Source: Plasmodium brasilianum
Lineage: Eukaryota; Apicomplexa; Aconoidasida; Haemosporida; Plasmodiidae
Direction: 5' to 3'
Assembly: GCF_023973825.1 (NCBI RefSeq)
Contig: NC_090121.1
Coordinates: 341,001-405,000 of the forward strand
Length of the DNA stretch: 64,000 nucleotides
Shown: positions 1 to 10,153 of the stretch, piece after piece
How the letters are laid out: each line of letters starts with the position of its first letter
Numbering within the stretch: position 1 is the stretch's first letter
Position numbers and translations under genes: made by a program
Notes under the pieces: model-generated
What the model was told of the DNA's origin: nothing
What the model saw: the letters and a program-made list of their open reading frames with translations, nothing else
Databases searched by the model: none

Positions 1-2688
1 AGTAACCGCGATAATGGCAAAATCAACGGCAAGGGAAAGGGCAGAACTAGGAATGGTATTAGGGGCAGCGAAAGGGGGGGATGTAATGCCCTTGATCATA
101 ATGAGAGTAGGATGGACAAAGGTGGCACAGTTCCACCGAGTTATTATGCCAGTTTCAAGGCCGATAATATATATAACAATTATAGTAACAGGTCTTACAA
201 AATATGGGAAGATAAAATGGATTATTATTTTACCTTTTGCCAAAATGTGAATGAAAAATTTATGGAACAATTTTGTAGAAAGAAATTAAATAAAATAAAA
301 CAAAAAAAAGAAAAAATGAAAGATAAGAATAAAACTATTGAAGATATATATGTTAGCTCTAATTTGTTCTTTGAAACGAATATTTTTAGGAAGAGGGGAA
401 ATCGGGAAGATACAAACGATGCTGTAGTAGAAAGTAGAAATGACGATGTAGACAAAAATATAAGTGAAGACGAAAAGGGTAAAGATGATCAAATGGAAGA
501 GACAAAATTCCAGTTTTTTCATAACATTGAAATTAAGCCCTATTTTTTTTGCAGCTATTTGGAAAAAAATTATATAACATATTACTTGATCAACATCTTG
601 GACACAAAACCAAAATGTATTTTAGATCAACATAATTTCTATAATATATATGAACCAATACTATGCAACTTGAGAAATTATCTTTGCTCGTTCAAACACC
701 CCATTTCCTATTTTAGAAGTGATATATACATATACCTAGAAAGGTACTACAATATGAGGATTACAAAATATGTTAGCTGCGGAAAAAGAGAAGAACAGGA
801 AGACCAAACTGAATGTCGCGTGGTGAATGCCAATATGGACAAGGAAGAAGAACAATGCGAAACATTACAAGGGGGGAAAAGTGAAAAAAAAAATAAACAT
901 ATAAATGAAGTGGGAAATGGAGAGCGAAACGGAAGATCAAACGGCAGAACAAACAACGGTAAAAGCGGCAAGATGCATGGAAAAAAAAAGAAGACATTTC
1001 TTGATGTAAGCGCCATTATTGAGCAAAGCGATGAATTAAGGGGATACTTTCACTATATCAATTCGTATGTGGACGTTTTGTTCACAAACCAGAATGTTCT
1101 GAACAGCCATTTTGTAAGGCTACTAAACAGCATTCATCATTTAAACCACTTAAAGAAAAAAAGAAAAAGAAAAAAGTATATCAGAAAAAAAATAGAAAAA
1201 TTAGAAAAAACTCAACAGGTGGAAAACAAGAATAATGTACAATTAGATGAAGATTTTTGTGATGAAAGTTTTGCTAAACCGAAAATTTTGATCTTATGTG
1301 CTTTTAGATATATTGCTAAAGAATATGTAGATTTAATATGCAAATTATTAAAACCTAGTGAAATAAAAAATAAAAATAAATTACTAACTGAGTATGATAT
1401 AACCATAGAGGAGAAAAAAAAAATGAAAAAAGAATATTTAAAAAAAAAAAGAACATTTGATTATATTAACTTATATAGAGGTAATAATGATGACTGCTTC
1501 AGATTAGGAATAAAGTTGTTAGATGATGAAAAAAGAATACAGATATATAGTCCATTTTATGATAGTGATATTTTAATATGTTCTCCTCTGGGCTTAGATA
1601 CTATTATTAAAGAAAGTCAGGAAGAGGGAGAAGAGAAGAATCGTTTACTGAGTGGTACCGATTCCTCAGATAATTATGAACTAATAGATGACACAAACAG
1701 TTCATCATCAAAAAGAAAAAAAAATAAAAATAACAATGAGTACAAGCGAAAAATAAAACTTAATAGGAAAAAAAAAAAATTGTACGAATATGACTTTCTA
1801 TCATCTATTGAAATTTTAATTATAGACCAAGTAGACATAATTCTAATGCAGAATTTGTTAACATTAAAAAATGTTCTTGATTTTATAAATAAACCATTAC
1901 TAAGATGGGGAAATGCAAATATAAATAGAATACCCAAATATATAGTAAATGGGTATATAAAAAATTATAGACAAACAATTATTTCTTCTAGTATTTTAGA
2001 CACGAATTTTATTTCGTTAATCCAGTTAGCAAATAATTACAGGAGTTACATAAAATTATTTATAAAAAATGGTGTTCATAGTAGTATGCATAATGGTGGG
2101 AATAATGATGCTCATAGTGACGCTTATAATGATGCTACTGTTTTATTAAATATAAGAAATTATTTTAGCACGAATCAATATTTCAAAAAAATAGAGTGTG
2201 ATAATGTGTTAAAAATAGAAGAAAACATCATAAATTTCTTTTCAACAAATGTCGTTGACATTTTAACAAATATAAAACATCTTATCCTATTTCTACCAAC
2301 CTATATTGAATATATAAGACTAAATGAAATACTAAGAAAAACAGATATCTCTTTTAAAGGGGTTAATGAATATACAAATAAAAAAAAATTATTAAAAATT
2401 AAGAAATTATTCAAGTTTGGAAGAATTAATATTTTGTTAGTTACTGGTCGTTTAATTTTTTACGAAAGATGTACTTTTGCAGGGGCCAACCACATCATCT
2501 TTTTTTCCCCTCCAAAATTTATTTTTATGTACTTTGAGTTAATTAAAAATTTAAACAGGAACGTTAATACGTCCTCTATATGTTATTACACAAAATATCA
2601 TACATACGAGTTGGAAAGAATTGTAGGACAAAAAAGAGCCAAGCATTTAGTGAGCGAGAACAATGGAAAGATAACGCTCTTCAAGTGA
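1..2688 (+). CDS. UTP25: UTP25 (SSU processome protein, DIEXF homologue), 5' end outside window
   Basis: The frame is open from the first base of the window, so the start lies upstream; 895 residues are visible. UTP25 is a nucleolar U3 snoRNP / small-subunit processome protein needed for 18S pre-rRNA cleavage. It has a helicase-like fold but is not thought to be an active helicase. Seen here: a Lys/Asp/Asn-rich N-terminal half, then the family blocks in order: PKILILCAFRYIAKEYV, the segment with FRLGIKLL and SPFYDSDILICSPLGLDTII, DFLSSIEILIIDQVDIILMQN, LILFLPTYIEYIRL, and a C-terminal FIFMYFELIKNLNRN / YYTKYHTYELERIVG block. These match the order and wording of the human DIEXF/UTP25 blocks as I remember them. 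Low-complexity inserts (Asn-Gly near the start, Ser/Lys around 1.65-1.75 kb) are typical of the parasite. No Walker A motif is visible, as expected for the family. No intron is needed. Confidence 0.92.
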   Translation, partial: SNRDNGKINGKGKGRTRNGIRGSERGGCNALDHNESRMDKGGTVPPSYYASFKADNIYNNYSNRSYKIWEDKMDYYFTFCQNVNEKFMEQFCRKKLNKIKQKKEKMKDKNKTIEDIYVSSNLFFETNIFRKRGNREDTNDAVVESRNDDVDKNISEDEKGKDDQMEETKFQFFHNIEIKPYFFCSYLEKNYITYYLINILDTKPKCILDQHNFYNIYEPILCNLRNYLCSFKHPISYFRSDIYIYLERYYNMRITKYVSCGKREEQEDQTECRVVNANMDKEEEQCETLQGGKSEKKNKHINEVGNGERNGRSNGRTNNGKSGKMHGKKKKTFLDVSAIIEQSDELRGYFHYINSYVDVLFTNQNVLNSHFVRLLNSIHHLNHLKKKRKRKKYIRKKIEKLEKTQQVENKNNVQLDEDFCDESFAKPKILILCAFRYIAKEYVDLICKLLKPSEIKNKNKLLTEYDITIEEKKKMKKEYLKKKRTFDYINLYRGNNDDCFRLGIKLLDDEKRIQIYSPFYDSDILICSPLGLDTIIKESQEEGEEKNRLLSGTDSSDNYELIDDTNSSSSKRKKNKNNNEYKRKIKLNRKKKKLYEYDFLSSIEILIIDQVDIILMQNLLTLKNVLDFINKPLLRWGNANINRIPKYIVNGYIKNYRQTIISSSILDTNFISLIQLANNYRSYIKLFIKNGVHSSMHNGGNNDAHSDAYNDATVLLNIRNYFSTNQYFKKIECDNVLKIEENIINFFSTNVVDILTNIKHLILFLPTYIEYIRLNEILRKTDISFKGVNEYTNKKKLLKIKKLFKFGRINILLVTGRLIFYERCTFAGANHIIFFSPPKFIFMYFELIKNLNRNVNTSSICYYTKYHTYELERIVGQKRAKHLVSENNGKITLFK

Positions 2689-3305
2689 AGAAGCTCAAGT
2701 AAAGGGTATTTTTGCTTTGTTAGAAAAACTGTAAAAAATAGCAAAATTAATTGTGAGTTGTTGCGTCTATAAGCATCCGTCTACAACGTATGCATACGGC
2801 AGTACAGGAGTACGTACTTAAATATATACATGCATATATGTGTATGTGTGCATGGATATACATATACAAAAATATATTTAAATTTAAGTAGCACAAAATA
2901 TAGAGCAATATAATCCATCCGAACGAGCGATACCCTTTTAACTCGTACGTGAATCCTTGATGTGAATATTTATCGCATTTCATACAGATTATGTTTCTTT
3001 CCCCTCTTCTCCTCTCTCTGTAGACCATATCAGAAAGACGTCAACCACACCACATTACATTACATCAATTATATATCATTAATAATTTTCTTATAAATGT
3101 CTATATTTAGTCTTTTTCTGCATGGAAAAAATGCAAAATTGATAAAATTTGTAATTGTTTTAATGAGTAGCAATAAGTACTACTTTTGCTTCCTCATTTT
3201 CGTACTTCTTTTTATTTCTTAGCATTTTTTCCCCTTTTTTCAAATTTTTTTTTTTTTTTTTTTTGTATTTCCTCCTTCATTTATTATTTTTTATTATGTT
3301 TTTAA
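2689..3305. other. Intergenic, AT-rich
   Basis: This is the 3' flank of UTP25. It holds alternating TATACA-type sequence near 2.8-2.9 kb and a poly-T run near 3.25 kb. A 93-codon minus-strand frame (2747-3028) with an ATG was considered, but half of it is microsatellite-derived. Confidence 0.5.
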
Positions 3306-3635
3306 TTACACCAAAATGTTTAGCTTTACGAACTCTCCATAAAAATCAATTTCCATTTCTTCAAGCCTAGATATCACCTTGTAAATTTTGAGTTGAAAAT
3401 ATGAACGTGTGTAATAGCTAGTTTAAAAAAAATAGAAAACCATGTACATATGTGTGTACATATATACATATATACATATACATATATACATATACACATA
3501 TATACATATACACATATATATATATACATATATACATATATTTTTTTTTTTTTTTCTTTTGCTAACACTCTTAGCTTTAGCTAGCTGTAGTTCATAATCC
3601 GATAAATTCATTTTTTCGCATGAACGTTTATTCAT
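3306..3635 (-). CDS. Possible two-exon micro-protein (46 aa), unknown function
   Basis: Not recognised. Exon 1 (3567-3635) starts with ATG and encodes MNKRSCEKMNLSDYELQLAK plus AKS. Exon 2 (3306-3377) encodes VISRLEEMEIDFYGEFVKLN plus ILV and a stop. The 189-nt intron between them is mostly TATACA repeat and homopolymer. Both exons read like protein, with an amphipathic and charged (coiled-coil-like) composition, while everything around them is repeat. The donor (GTTAGC) is weak. A second donor one codon earlier, joined to an upstream acceptor, would give a different and shorter tail, so the exact junction is uncertain. There could also be an upstream exon. Confidence 0.35.
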
Positions 3636-4238
3636 ATTGGTAATTTTTTGGTATTTTTGTTCATAAAAAAAAAAAAATAATAAATAAAATAAAATAATAA
3701 AATAATAACGTAATAAAATAACATAAATTTTTATGGTACACAAAAATGAACTAATATTACGAATAACTTAAAATACAGTGGTTATATTACGTTTACAAAT
3801 AAGTTAAATATATGTACAACAAAAGTAATACACTTCAATGAAACTAAAACATGGGAGAAAGGGAAAAAAAAGAAAAAAAAAAAAAAAGGTACAGTCAATC
3901 TCAAAATAAAAATCAAACAATTAAATGTAACGCGTACACACACATGTATATGCATATGTATATTTATGTGTGTGTGTGTACATACGCACGTACATTGAAT
4001 AAAAAAATAAAAATAAAGTAAAAATAAAATAAAAAAATATAGTAAAAATAAAATAAAAAAATATAGTAAAAATAAAATAAAAAAATATAGTAAAATAATA
4101 AATGACCTTTTCACGCAGGCTATTATTAAGAAAACGTACTGCACTAGTAAACGGTTGAACAGACAGATGAGCTACAAAACGTGGGATGATATCTTCTTTT
4201 ATAGTTCAAAGAACAGTTAATATTTTTATTCGATTATA
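3636..4238. other. Intergenic with 24-bp AAAATAAAATAAAAAAATATAGT-type tandem repeat
   Basis: Poly-A tracts lie near 3.67 and 3.87 kb, and TATG/GTGT microsatellite at 3.94-3.98 kb. A short tandem array of an AT unit with the core AAAAAAATATAGTAA covers about 4.01-4.10 kb. No gene seen. Confidence 0.5.
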
Positions 4239-5194
4239 TCAAAAGTCAAAAAATGTAGATAACTCAAGGTTATCTATATTCTCTTTGTCATTATTTTGTG
4301 AATTAAAGGCTCTAATAAAATTAATATTTTTAAGTAAAATATTGTGGAAATTTTTCAAACTATCTAAATTTAATTCTTTTATTAATATATTTAATTTATT
4401 GTTTCTTCTACAATTATTAAAATATTCAGAAAATAAATTTTTCGTAACACAATCATCATCGATTAAATTTCTTTTCTGACTTATGATAAATTTTTCATTG
4501 TCTTCCTTTATCGGAACTTTGTTCAGGTAAAAACTATCTAAAAAATTATTTAATTCATTTATCAAGTCATTTTTTGAGTATATTTTATGTTTATCTATGA
4601 AAGAATCCATAATGGGTATTTTGTTCATGTAAGAATTCACCTGTTCATTTCCTATTAATATATTTATTTCTGCTTCTCTGTTTTCATTTACTTCCTCATC
4701 CATATTTCTTAGAATTTTTTTCCTGGTACAAGGTGATGAGTAATTATACAGTTGAGATATCAAAAAAGTATCATCAAATTTTATTTTTTTTTTTTTCTTC
4801 ATTTTGTCAACGCTATTATATAAATGAATTGAACAATAATTTTCTAAAATATACTGCATAAAAAAATTATTATCTCCTTCTATACTTTTTAAAACTGTTA
4901 AACATAAATCAATGCATTTCTCAATATTTTTTTTCGATTTTTCCAAATTTTTTAAATTTAATATTTCTGTCCCCCTTTTTCCATATCCTCTCGCCACTTT
5001 ATACTCTTTGATTTTATCAAAAGAATAATATAAGTTAAAAACCAAAATCTTGAGAAGAGTGTCAGCTAGGCAGACCAAACCCTTTTCGAATCTATTTGTC
5101 GGGGGAAATTATGAACGCGTATTTATTTCTGATCATCCGAAATGCACCACGTACACATTATATATACATTTTATACACACATATACATATTTTG

Positions 5195-5252
<58 letters not shown>

Positions 5253-5556
5253 ATATATGCATATACATTATGGCAGAAAAAGGAGAGAAATACACTTCTC
5301 AAAAGGCATCATACCACCTTATTCCATATATGCATATTCTTACAAAAATGTATGGGACAAAATTTTAACGTTACTCGTAAAAACTTAAAATGTTCCTACA
5401 CTCGAATAGTTTCCTAAGTTTTGTATTTCCATATAACTAAATTTTACTATATGCATAACATATTCTTTTCTTTTTTATTATCAAATTTTGCTAAATGTTC
5501 ATAATAAAAGCTAACATTTTTTCTTACCGTTTTGGTAAAATGGCAAAAGTATCCAT
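4239..5556 (-). CDS. Conserved-looking protein of unknown function, two exons (293 aa)
   Basis: The large exon (4239-5091) is open but has no ATG upstream of its first coding-like residues (RFEKGLVCLADTLLKILVFN). A 29-nt first exon (5528-5556) supplies it: ATG followed by MDTFAILPK and a split Arg codon, with donor GTAAGAA. The acceptor is ..AAATAG before the A that completes the codon. Phase matches exactly (CG + A). The intron is 436 nt and contains a long TA tract. The joined protein starts MDTFAILPKRFEKGLVCLAD. It has a hydrophobic helical N-terminal third and a Lys/Asn-rich remainder, with no clear transmembrane segment, signal peptide or catalytic motif. I do not recognise the family. 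The 3' end is the first in-frame stop and could hide a further intron. Confidence 0.72.
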
Positions 5557-5845
5557 TCTTCTTTTCACTACTTCTTTCGTTTTTTATCTCATTCTATCTA
5601 ATTTTATCTTATCCTGTCTTAACTCCTCTTTATGTCACTTTTTTATTTTGTTTATTATTCACTCTCTTTCAACAACGAACGGGTAAATAACAATTAGTAA
5701 AGACCATATTTCTAAAACGAGAAAAAAAGTATGATTTATTACAATAATATAATGTAAGCGCTGCTTAAAATTTTAAAACCCTTATCGATTCGTTTAGGGG
5801 GAACGGAATAAGCAAGCACGTTTTTCCATAATGGTAATTAACATC

Positions 5846-5906
<61 letters not shown>

Positions 5907-6466
5907 TTCACATAAGTATATAATATGCTCCATTTTGCGTTCCTTGGGCATAATATATTTTTTAAGAGAAATGATGCAGACTCATAAATATGCACATGCA
6001 GTAAGTACGTATACGCATACATATATACGCACATATATGAGGACGATTTTTCTCCCGTGGTATTATAACTTTATTGGGCTATTTTAGCCCATTTGCAAAA
6101 AAAAAAAAAAAAAAAAAAAAAATATATACATATATATATATATATATATCAATTTTTTAAAGTTATAAACATATAATTATTTAATGTCATCAATAGTATC
6201 GTGGGCTTACTTATCTTGAAAATGTATGCCACTGTTTATATACGCATATACATATATGTATTGATATATGTATGTATGTGTACATATATTTACGCTCCTA
6301 TAAGCGCTCGTATAACCTTAAACAGTCGAGCCTTTTCAGCATAAAATGGTTTTTGCAAAAACGCACTTTCATCAAATTTGCACTGTATAAATGCGTATGG
6401 TAATATTTATGTGTTCTGATCAAAAAGGACACCTATATAATTTGCATAAACTTTTGTTCTTCTTGC
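5557..6466. repeat. Intergenic with long TA dinucleotide tracts
   Basis: A (TA)n run covers about 5851-5903. A poly-A of about 30 nt joins a second TA tract near 6.09-6.15 kb, and TATG/TACA microsatellite lies near 6.24-6.29 kb. No supportable gene. Confidence 0.55.
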
Positions 6467-7497
6467 CTATCTGATATAATCATTTTTAATCAAATCTTTA
6501 TTATGATGAGACATTTTAATAGAGGGCAAATTATCGTAATAATAAGGTATTAACGGTAGTAAGGTATACGATTTGTTCAATGAGTAATTTTGTTTTGTTG
6601 TGTTTTTATTTTCCATATAATTATTATTATATACATAGTTTATCTCTTTTGCGCTCGCGCAATTGATATTTCTCAAAGGAAATTTTTTGTGTAAATGATA
6701 ATTCGTACATTTATAGTATTCATAGTCTTTTGGAAATGTGCAATTAGTTTGGATATTCACAATACTAGTTTCTTTTTGATGTAACGAGACATTATCTATT
6801 CCTTTCTTTCCTTTTTTGCTATACAAAAACAATTCTTTAAATACAAAAAATTTAGAAAAAAAATTTTGTACTAATTTTTTCGCCTTTAACTGAATTATTG
6901 ACTCTAACTTAAATAATCCATATACCTTTTTAAAGCCATTATAATTTTTATAACATTTTTTTTTTTTTTCCTGAACACATTCAGAAATTTTACATTTATA
7001 ATAAAATTCGTTAAATGTGATGATCAATTTGTATCTAATTTTTCTTTCTATAAACCATAAACTATAACCAAGTTTCTGTTTTTCCAAAAGTCCTAATTTG
7101 GTCAGGAGTTTTAAATTATTATATTCCTTTCTTAACAAATATTTTTCATTAATTATTTTATTTAACATTTCTATTCCTCTTCCAGTTCTTAAAGTACTGG
7201 CAACTAATACTTTGCTCTCATTGAACGTGAGAAACTTTTTCTTCGATGTGGAACTATCTTTAGATGAGCAGTAAAGAGGTTATACGTACATGTATGTGGA
7301 TATATATTAACGAGTATATGTGTAGACATACATACATATGCATACATGTACGTTTATACATGTGTATTGTGAGCGTATGTTTTTTCATAAATTTTTTATC
7401 AACATTTTAATCATAATTTTTAATCATACTTTTTGAATATTATGTGCTTTTATTTTTTTTCTTACTATGAATCATTGTAGAGCTGCGGGTCATTCAT
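6467..7497 (-). CDS. Protein of unknown function, two exons (272 aa)
   Basis: The main exon (6467-7253) is coding-like upstream of its first internal Met: STSKKKFLTFNESKVLVAS, then TLRTGRGIEMLNKIINEKYL. A 32-nt first exon (7466-7497) gives MNDPQLYNDS plus two bases of a Tyr codon. The donor is GTAAGAA, and the acceptor is ..AAGATAG followed by T, which completes TAT. The intron is 212 nt. The joined N-terminus reads MNDPQLYNDSYSTSKKKFLT. The protein is basic, Lys/Asn/Tyr-rich and soluble, with a probable helical, leucine-rich region at residues 30-80 and a C-terminal tail ending in SHHNKDLIKNDYIR. No known domain was recognised. Confidence 0.72.
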
Positions 7498-9069
7498 TAT
7501 TAAAAAAATAAAAAAGTTTTCCTACCACTTGGTGTTTAATGTTTTACAGTGTTGCAGTTGTGGATATTCATATTTATGTCAGTATATCCATTTAAATATG
7601 CTATTTTTTTTTTTTATATTTTTTTTTTTTTATATATTTTTTTTTTATATATTTTTTTTTATATATATATTTTTTTTTTCTACTATTGTAAGGTCAAATA
7701 TGCTTTATCTCAATTTTGTTATTTATGAAAAATGAAAAATAAAAGAAAGATTTTGGTGGTCATTCACAAACGGCCAAAATTGATTTGACAAAATATAAAA
7801 GGATAAAAGAAAAAAAATAAAAACAAAAAACGAAACAAAAAAACAACAAACAAATAAATATATAAATAAATAATAAATAATTAAATACTAGACACTATAG
7901 CAAAATGTTTAAAACCGTTCTGCACATCCCTTTCATACATATATCTTTACTTTAAAGATAACATGGTGCCTATATAATAAAATTAACTTGTGCATGCACC
8001 TTCTCCTCAAGTGTTATGGTTTCCTCATTGTTATTTATTGCTTGTGCAGGTTATATTATATTGTGTAAAATTCCAATAAAAAAAGGAACAACAGAATAAC
8101 GTTTTATGAAGTTTTTCCGTAAGGAATGTAAGTCTTTTCCTCATTGATGAATAAAAATAGACGTAGGTTTAAACAGATGTTATATGTGTATTGCTGTTCA
8201 CAATTATGATTGTATATACATATTTATGGTTATGTATATGTACAATATTCGCCTTAATGAGACATTTAATATAGCTTGTAATCTTATGAAGTGAAGTATC
8301 TCTTACCGAGAAAACTGACTTAACTACTAACACAGCTACATGCTTTTTACAGTTACGTCAATTTACTTTATTCTATGAACACTTTTTAATACTACGTACA
8401 CGTTTGTTACATATTTCTCTATAGGTTTACCCAAAAATGAAAAAAAAAAAAAAAATTCTTAACATGTTAATATGTTGTTAATTTAATTAGCTAATAGAAA
8501 ATTATTCACACTAAACTTCATATAACGTCAAAAAAAAAAAAAAAAAAAAAAAAAGGGTACCAACGAATGTGTATTTACGAATAATTTTTATTTTTTTTTT
8601 TTTTTACAAATATAAAAGATCTTTAAACTCAAAATATAGGTAATCCTTTTATTTTTACATAAATAAGGCAATGATTCACAATCTTAAATTCAAGTAAAAA
8701 AATCTACTTTTAATTTTGCGATTAATAAAATAAAATAAAATAATAATAAAACAAAATAAAATAATTATTACTATCCCCTTCACACAACTAAGTGCATTTA
8801 TAATGACTGATACATCACAACACATTTTTATTTTCAATTAAAAAACTTACAATGTTTCTATGTTTTCATTCTACCATTTTTAATTCCCCATATTTTCTCA
8901 TACCTTCGTGTACTACTCTGTGTTCTTACCTACAATTAACATTTGACATATTCTTACATTTTAATAATCATTGCACTTACAGAATATTTTCAGTCATATA
9001 AATTTTTCTTCCTGACTAGTTTTAAACGTCATTTTTGCCACGTTTGCCTAAATTTAAATTACGTTTCCT
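7498..9069. other. Long intergenic stretch with unresolved exon-like pieces
   Basis: Mostly AT homopolymer. Less biased segments flanked by splice-like signals on the plus strand occur at three places. At 7.54-7.58 kb an exon-like piece follows ..GTTTTACAG and ends before GTATAT. At 8.03-8.10 kb an exon-like tail follows ..GCTTGTGCAG, reads YIILCKIPIKKGTTE and then stops. At 8.11-8.13 kb an ATG piece MKFFRKE ends before GTAAGTC. I could not join them into one phase-consistent gene. Confidence 0.3.
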
Positions 9070-9258
9070 TTGTTCTTTTTTTTGCTCTTTTTTTTGTTCT
9101 TTTTTTTGCTCTTTTTTTTGCTCCTTTTTTTGCTCTTTTTTTTGCTCCTTTTTTTGCTCTTTTTTTTGCTCTTTTTTTTGCTCCTTTTTTTTGCTCCTTT
9201 TTTTTGCTCCTTTTTTTGCTCTTTTTTTTGCTCTTTTTTTTGCTCCTTTTTTTTGCTC
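9070..9258. repeat. T-rich tandem array (unit about 11 nt, TTTTTTTGCTC/T)
   Basis: About 17 copies of T(7-8)GCTC or T(7-8)GCTCC. Because the unit is not a multiple of three, it opens frames on both strands (Phe/Leu/Ala/Cys and Lys/Ser-rich). These are artefacts, not genes. Confidence 0.85.
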
Positions 9259-9404
9259 ACTTAATTTTCCCTATTTTTTGCTAACTTATTTTTATTTTAT
9301 TTTAGCTACATTTCCCTAGCTAAGGCACATTAACCATAGAACTATTTTTTATTCGTTGCAGACCACTTCCCAATTTTTGGCTTATAATCCCCCTCTTTGA
9401 ATCA

Positions 9405-9775
9405 TTAAGGCATATTTCCAAATTCTGCAAAGATTTCACAAATGTTTAACTCTTTTTTATCATGTTCATATGACTCGTCCAATTTTACCAGGAATTCCTT
9501 CTATTTGTTTTGCTAGTCCTGTCTCGTACTATTCATATTGTGGGCTTCCAAATGTCCGAAAATTTTAAAAGTGCATATTGAGTAAACGCTCAAAGTATAG
9601 TTTCCCTAATTTGCATATATAACAAATAAGCATAAATGTGTTTCAAACACGTAGATTATATAACCTCATTTGGTTTTAATGCACTCACTGCGACTTATTG
9701 CAACTATTGCATCTATTGTACCTACTGCATTATTTGCTTTTTTTCCTTTCATATTACTTTCTCATTCAACCACAT
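9405..9775 (-). CDS. Possible small two-exon gene in a compositional island
   Basis: A coding-like terminal exon (9405-9500) encodes KEFLVKLDESYEHDKKELNI, then CEIFAEFGNMP and a stop, after an acceptor ..ACAAATAG. A phase-compatible upstream exon (9758-9775) gives MWLNEK before GTAATATG; the combined product would be 37 aa. The acidic/charged composition is unlike the surrounding repeats. The caveat is serious: plus-strand frames across 9.34-9.55 kb are also open and protein-like, so strand and structure are not settled. The whole segment from about 9.32 to 9.86 kb is clearly less AT-biased than its flanks. Confidence 0.28.
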
Positions 9776-9885
9776 CCTGACATCCGACCTTTGACCTATT
9801 AGCCATAATGGCACAGATAATCATAATGAAGTTATCTAGGCATATCTTCAACGGAACATAAATTTTACTTCATATTTAATGGAAG

Positions 9886-10123
9886 TAAAAAAAATAAAAA
9901 ATGAAAATATAAGTAAAAATAAAATAAAAAATACAAGTAAAAAATAAAAATAAAATAAAAAATACAAGTAAAAAATAAAAATAAAATAAAAAATACAAGT
10001 AAAAAATAAAAATAAAATAAAAAATAAAAGTAAAAAATATAAGTAAAATAAAAAATATAAGTAAAAAATATAAGTAAAAAATAAAAATAAATAAAATATA
10101 AAAATAAAAGATAAGGTTAAAAA
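9886..10123. repeat. AAAATAAAAAATACAAGTAA-type tandem array
   Basis: A degenerate array of A-rich units, each carrying a CAAG/TAAG marker, directly downstream of the UPF1 stop codon. It probably lies in the UPF1 3' flank. Confidence 0.7.
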
Positions 10124-10153
10124 AATAAAATAACGTCGTTTCCTAACTGCATA

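Noticed and set aside
2747..3028. 93-codon minus-strand frame after UTP25
   Set aside because: It starts plausibly (MVYRERRRGERNIICMKCDK), but the second half is TACATA microsatellite, with no splice structure and no other support.
9035..9319. Phe/Cys/Ser- and Lys/Ser-rich frames on both strands
   Set aside because: Produced by the T-rich 11-bp array.
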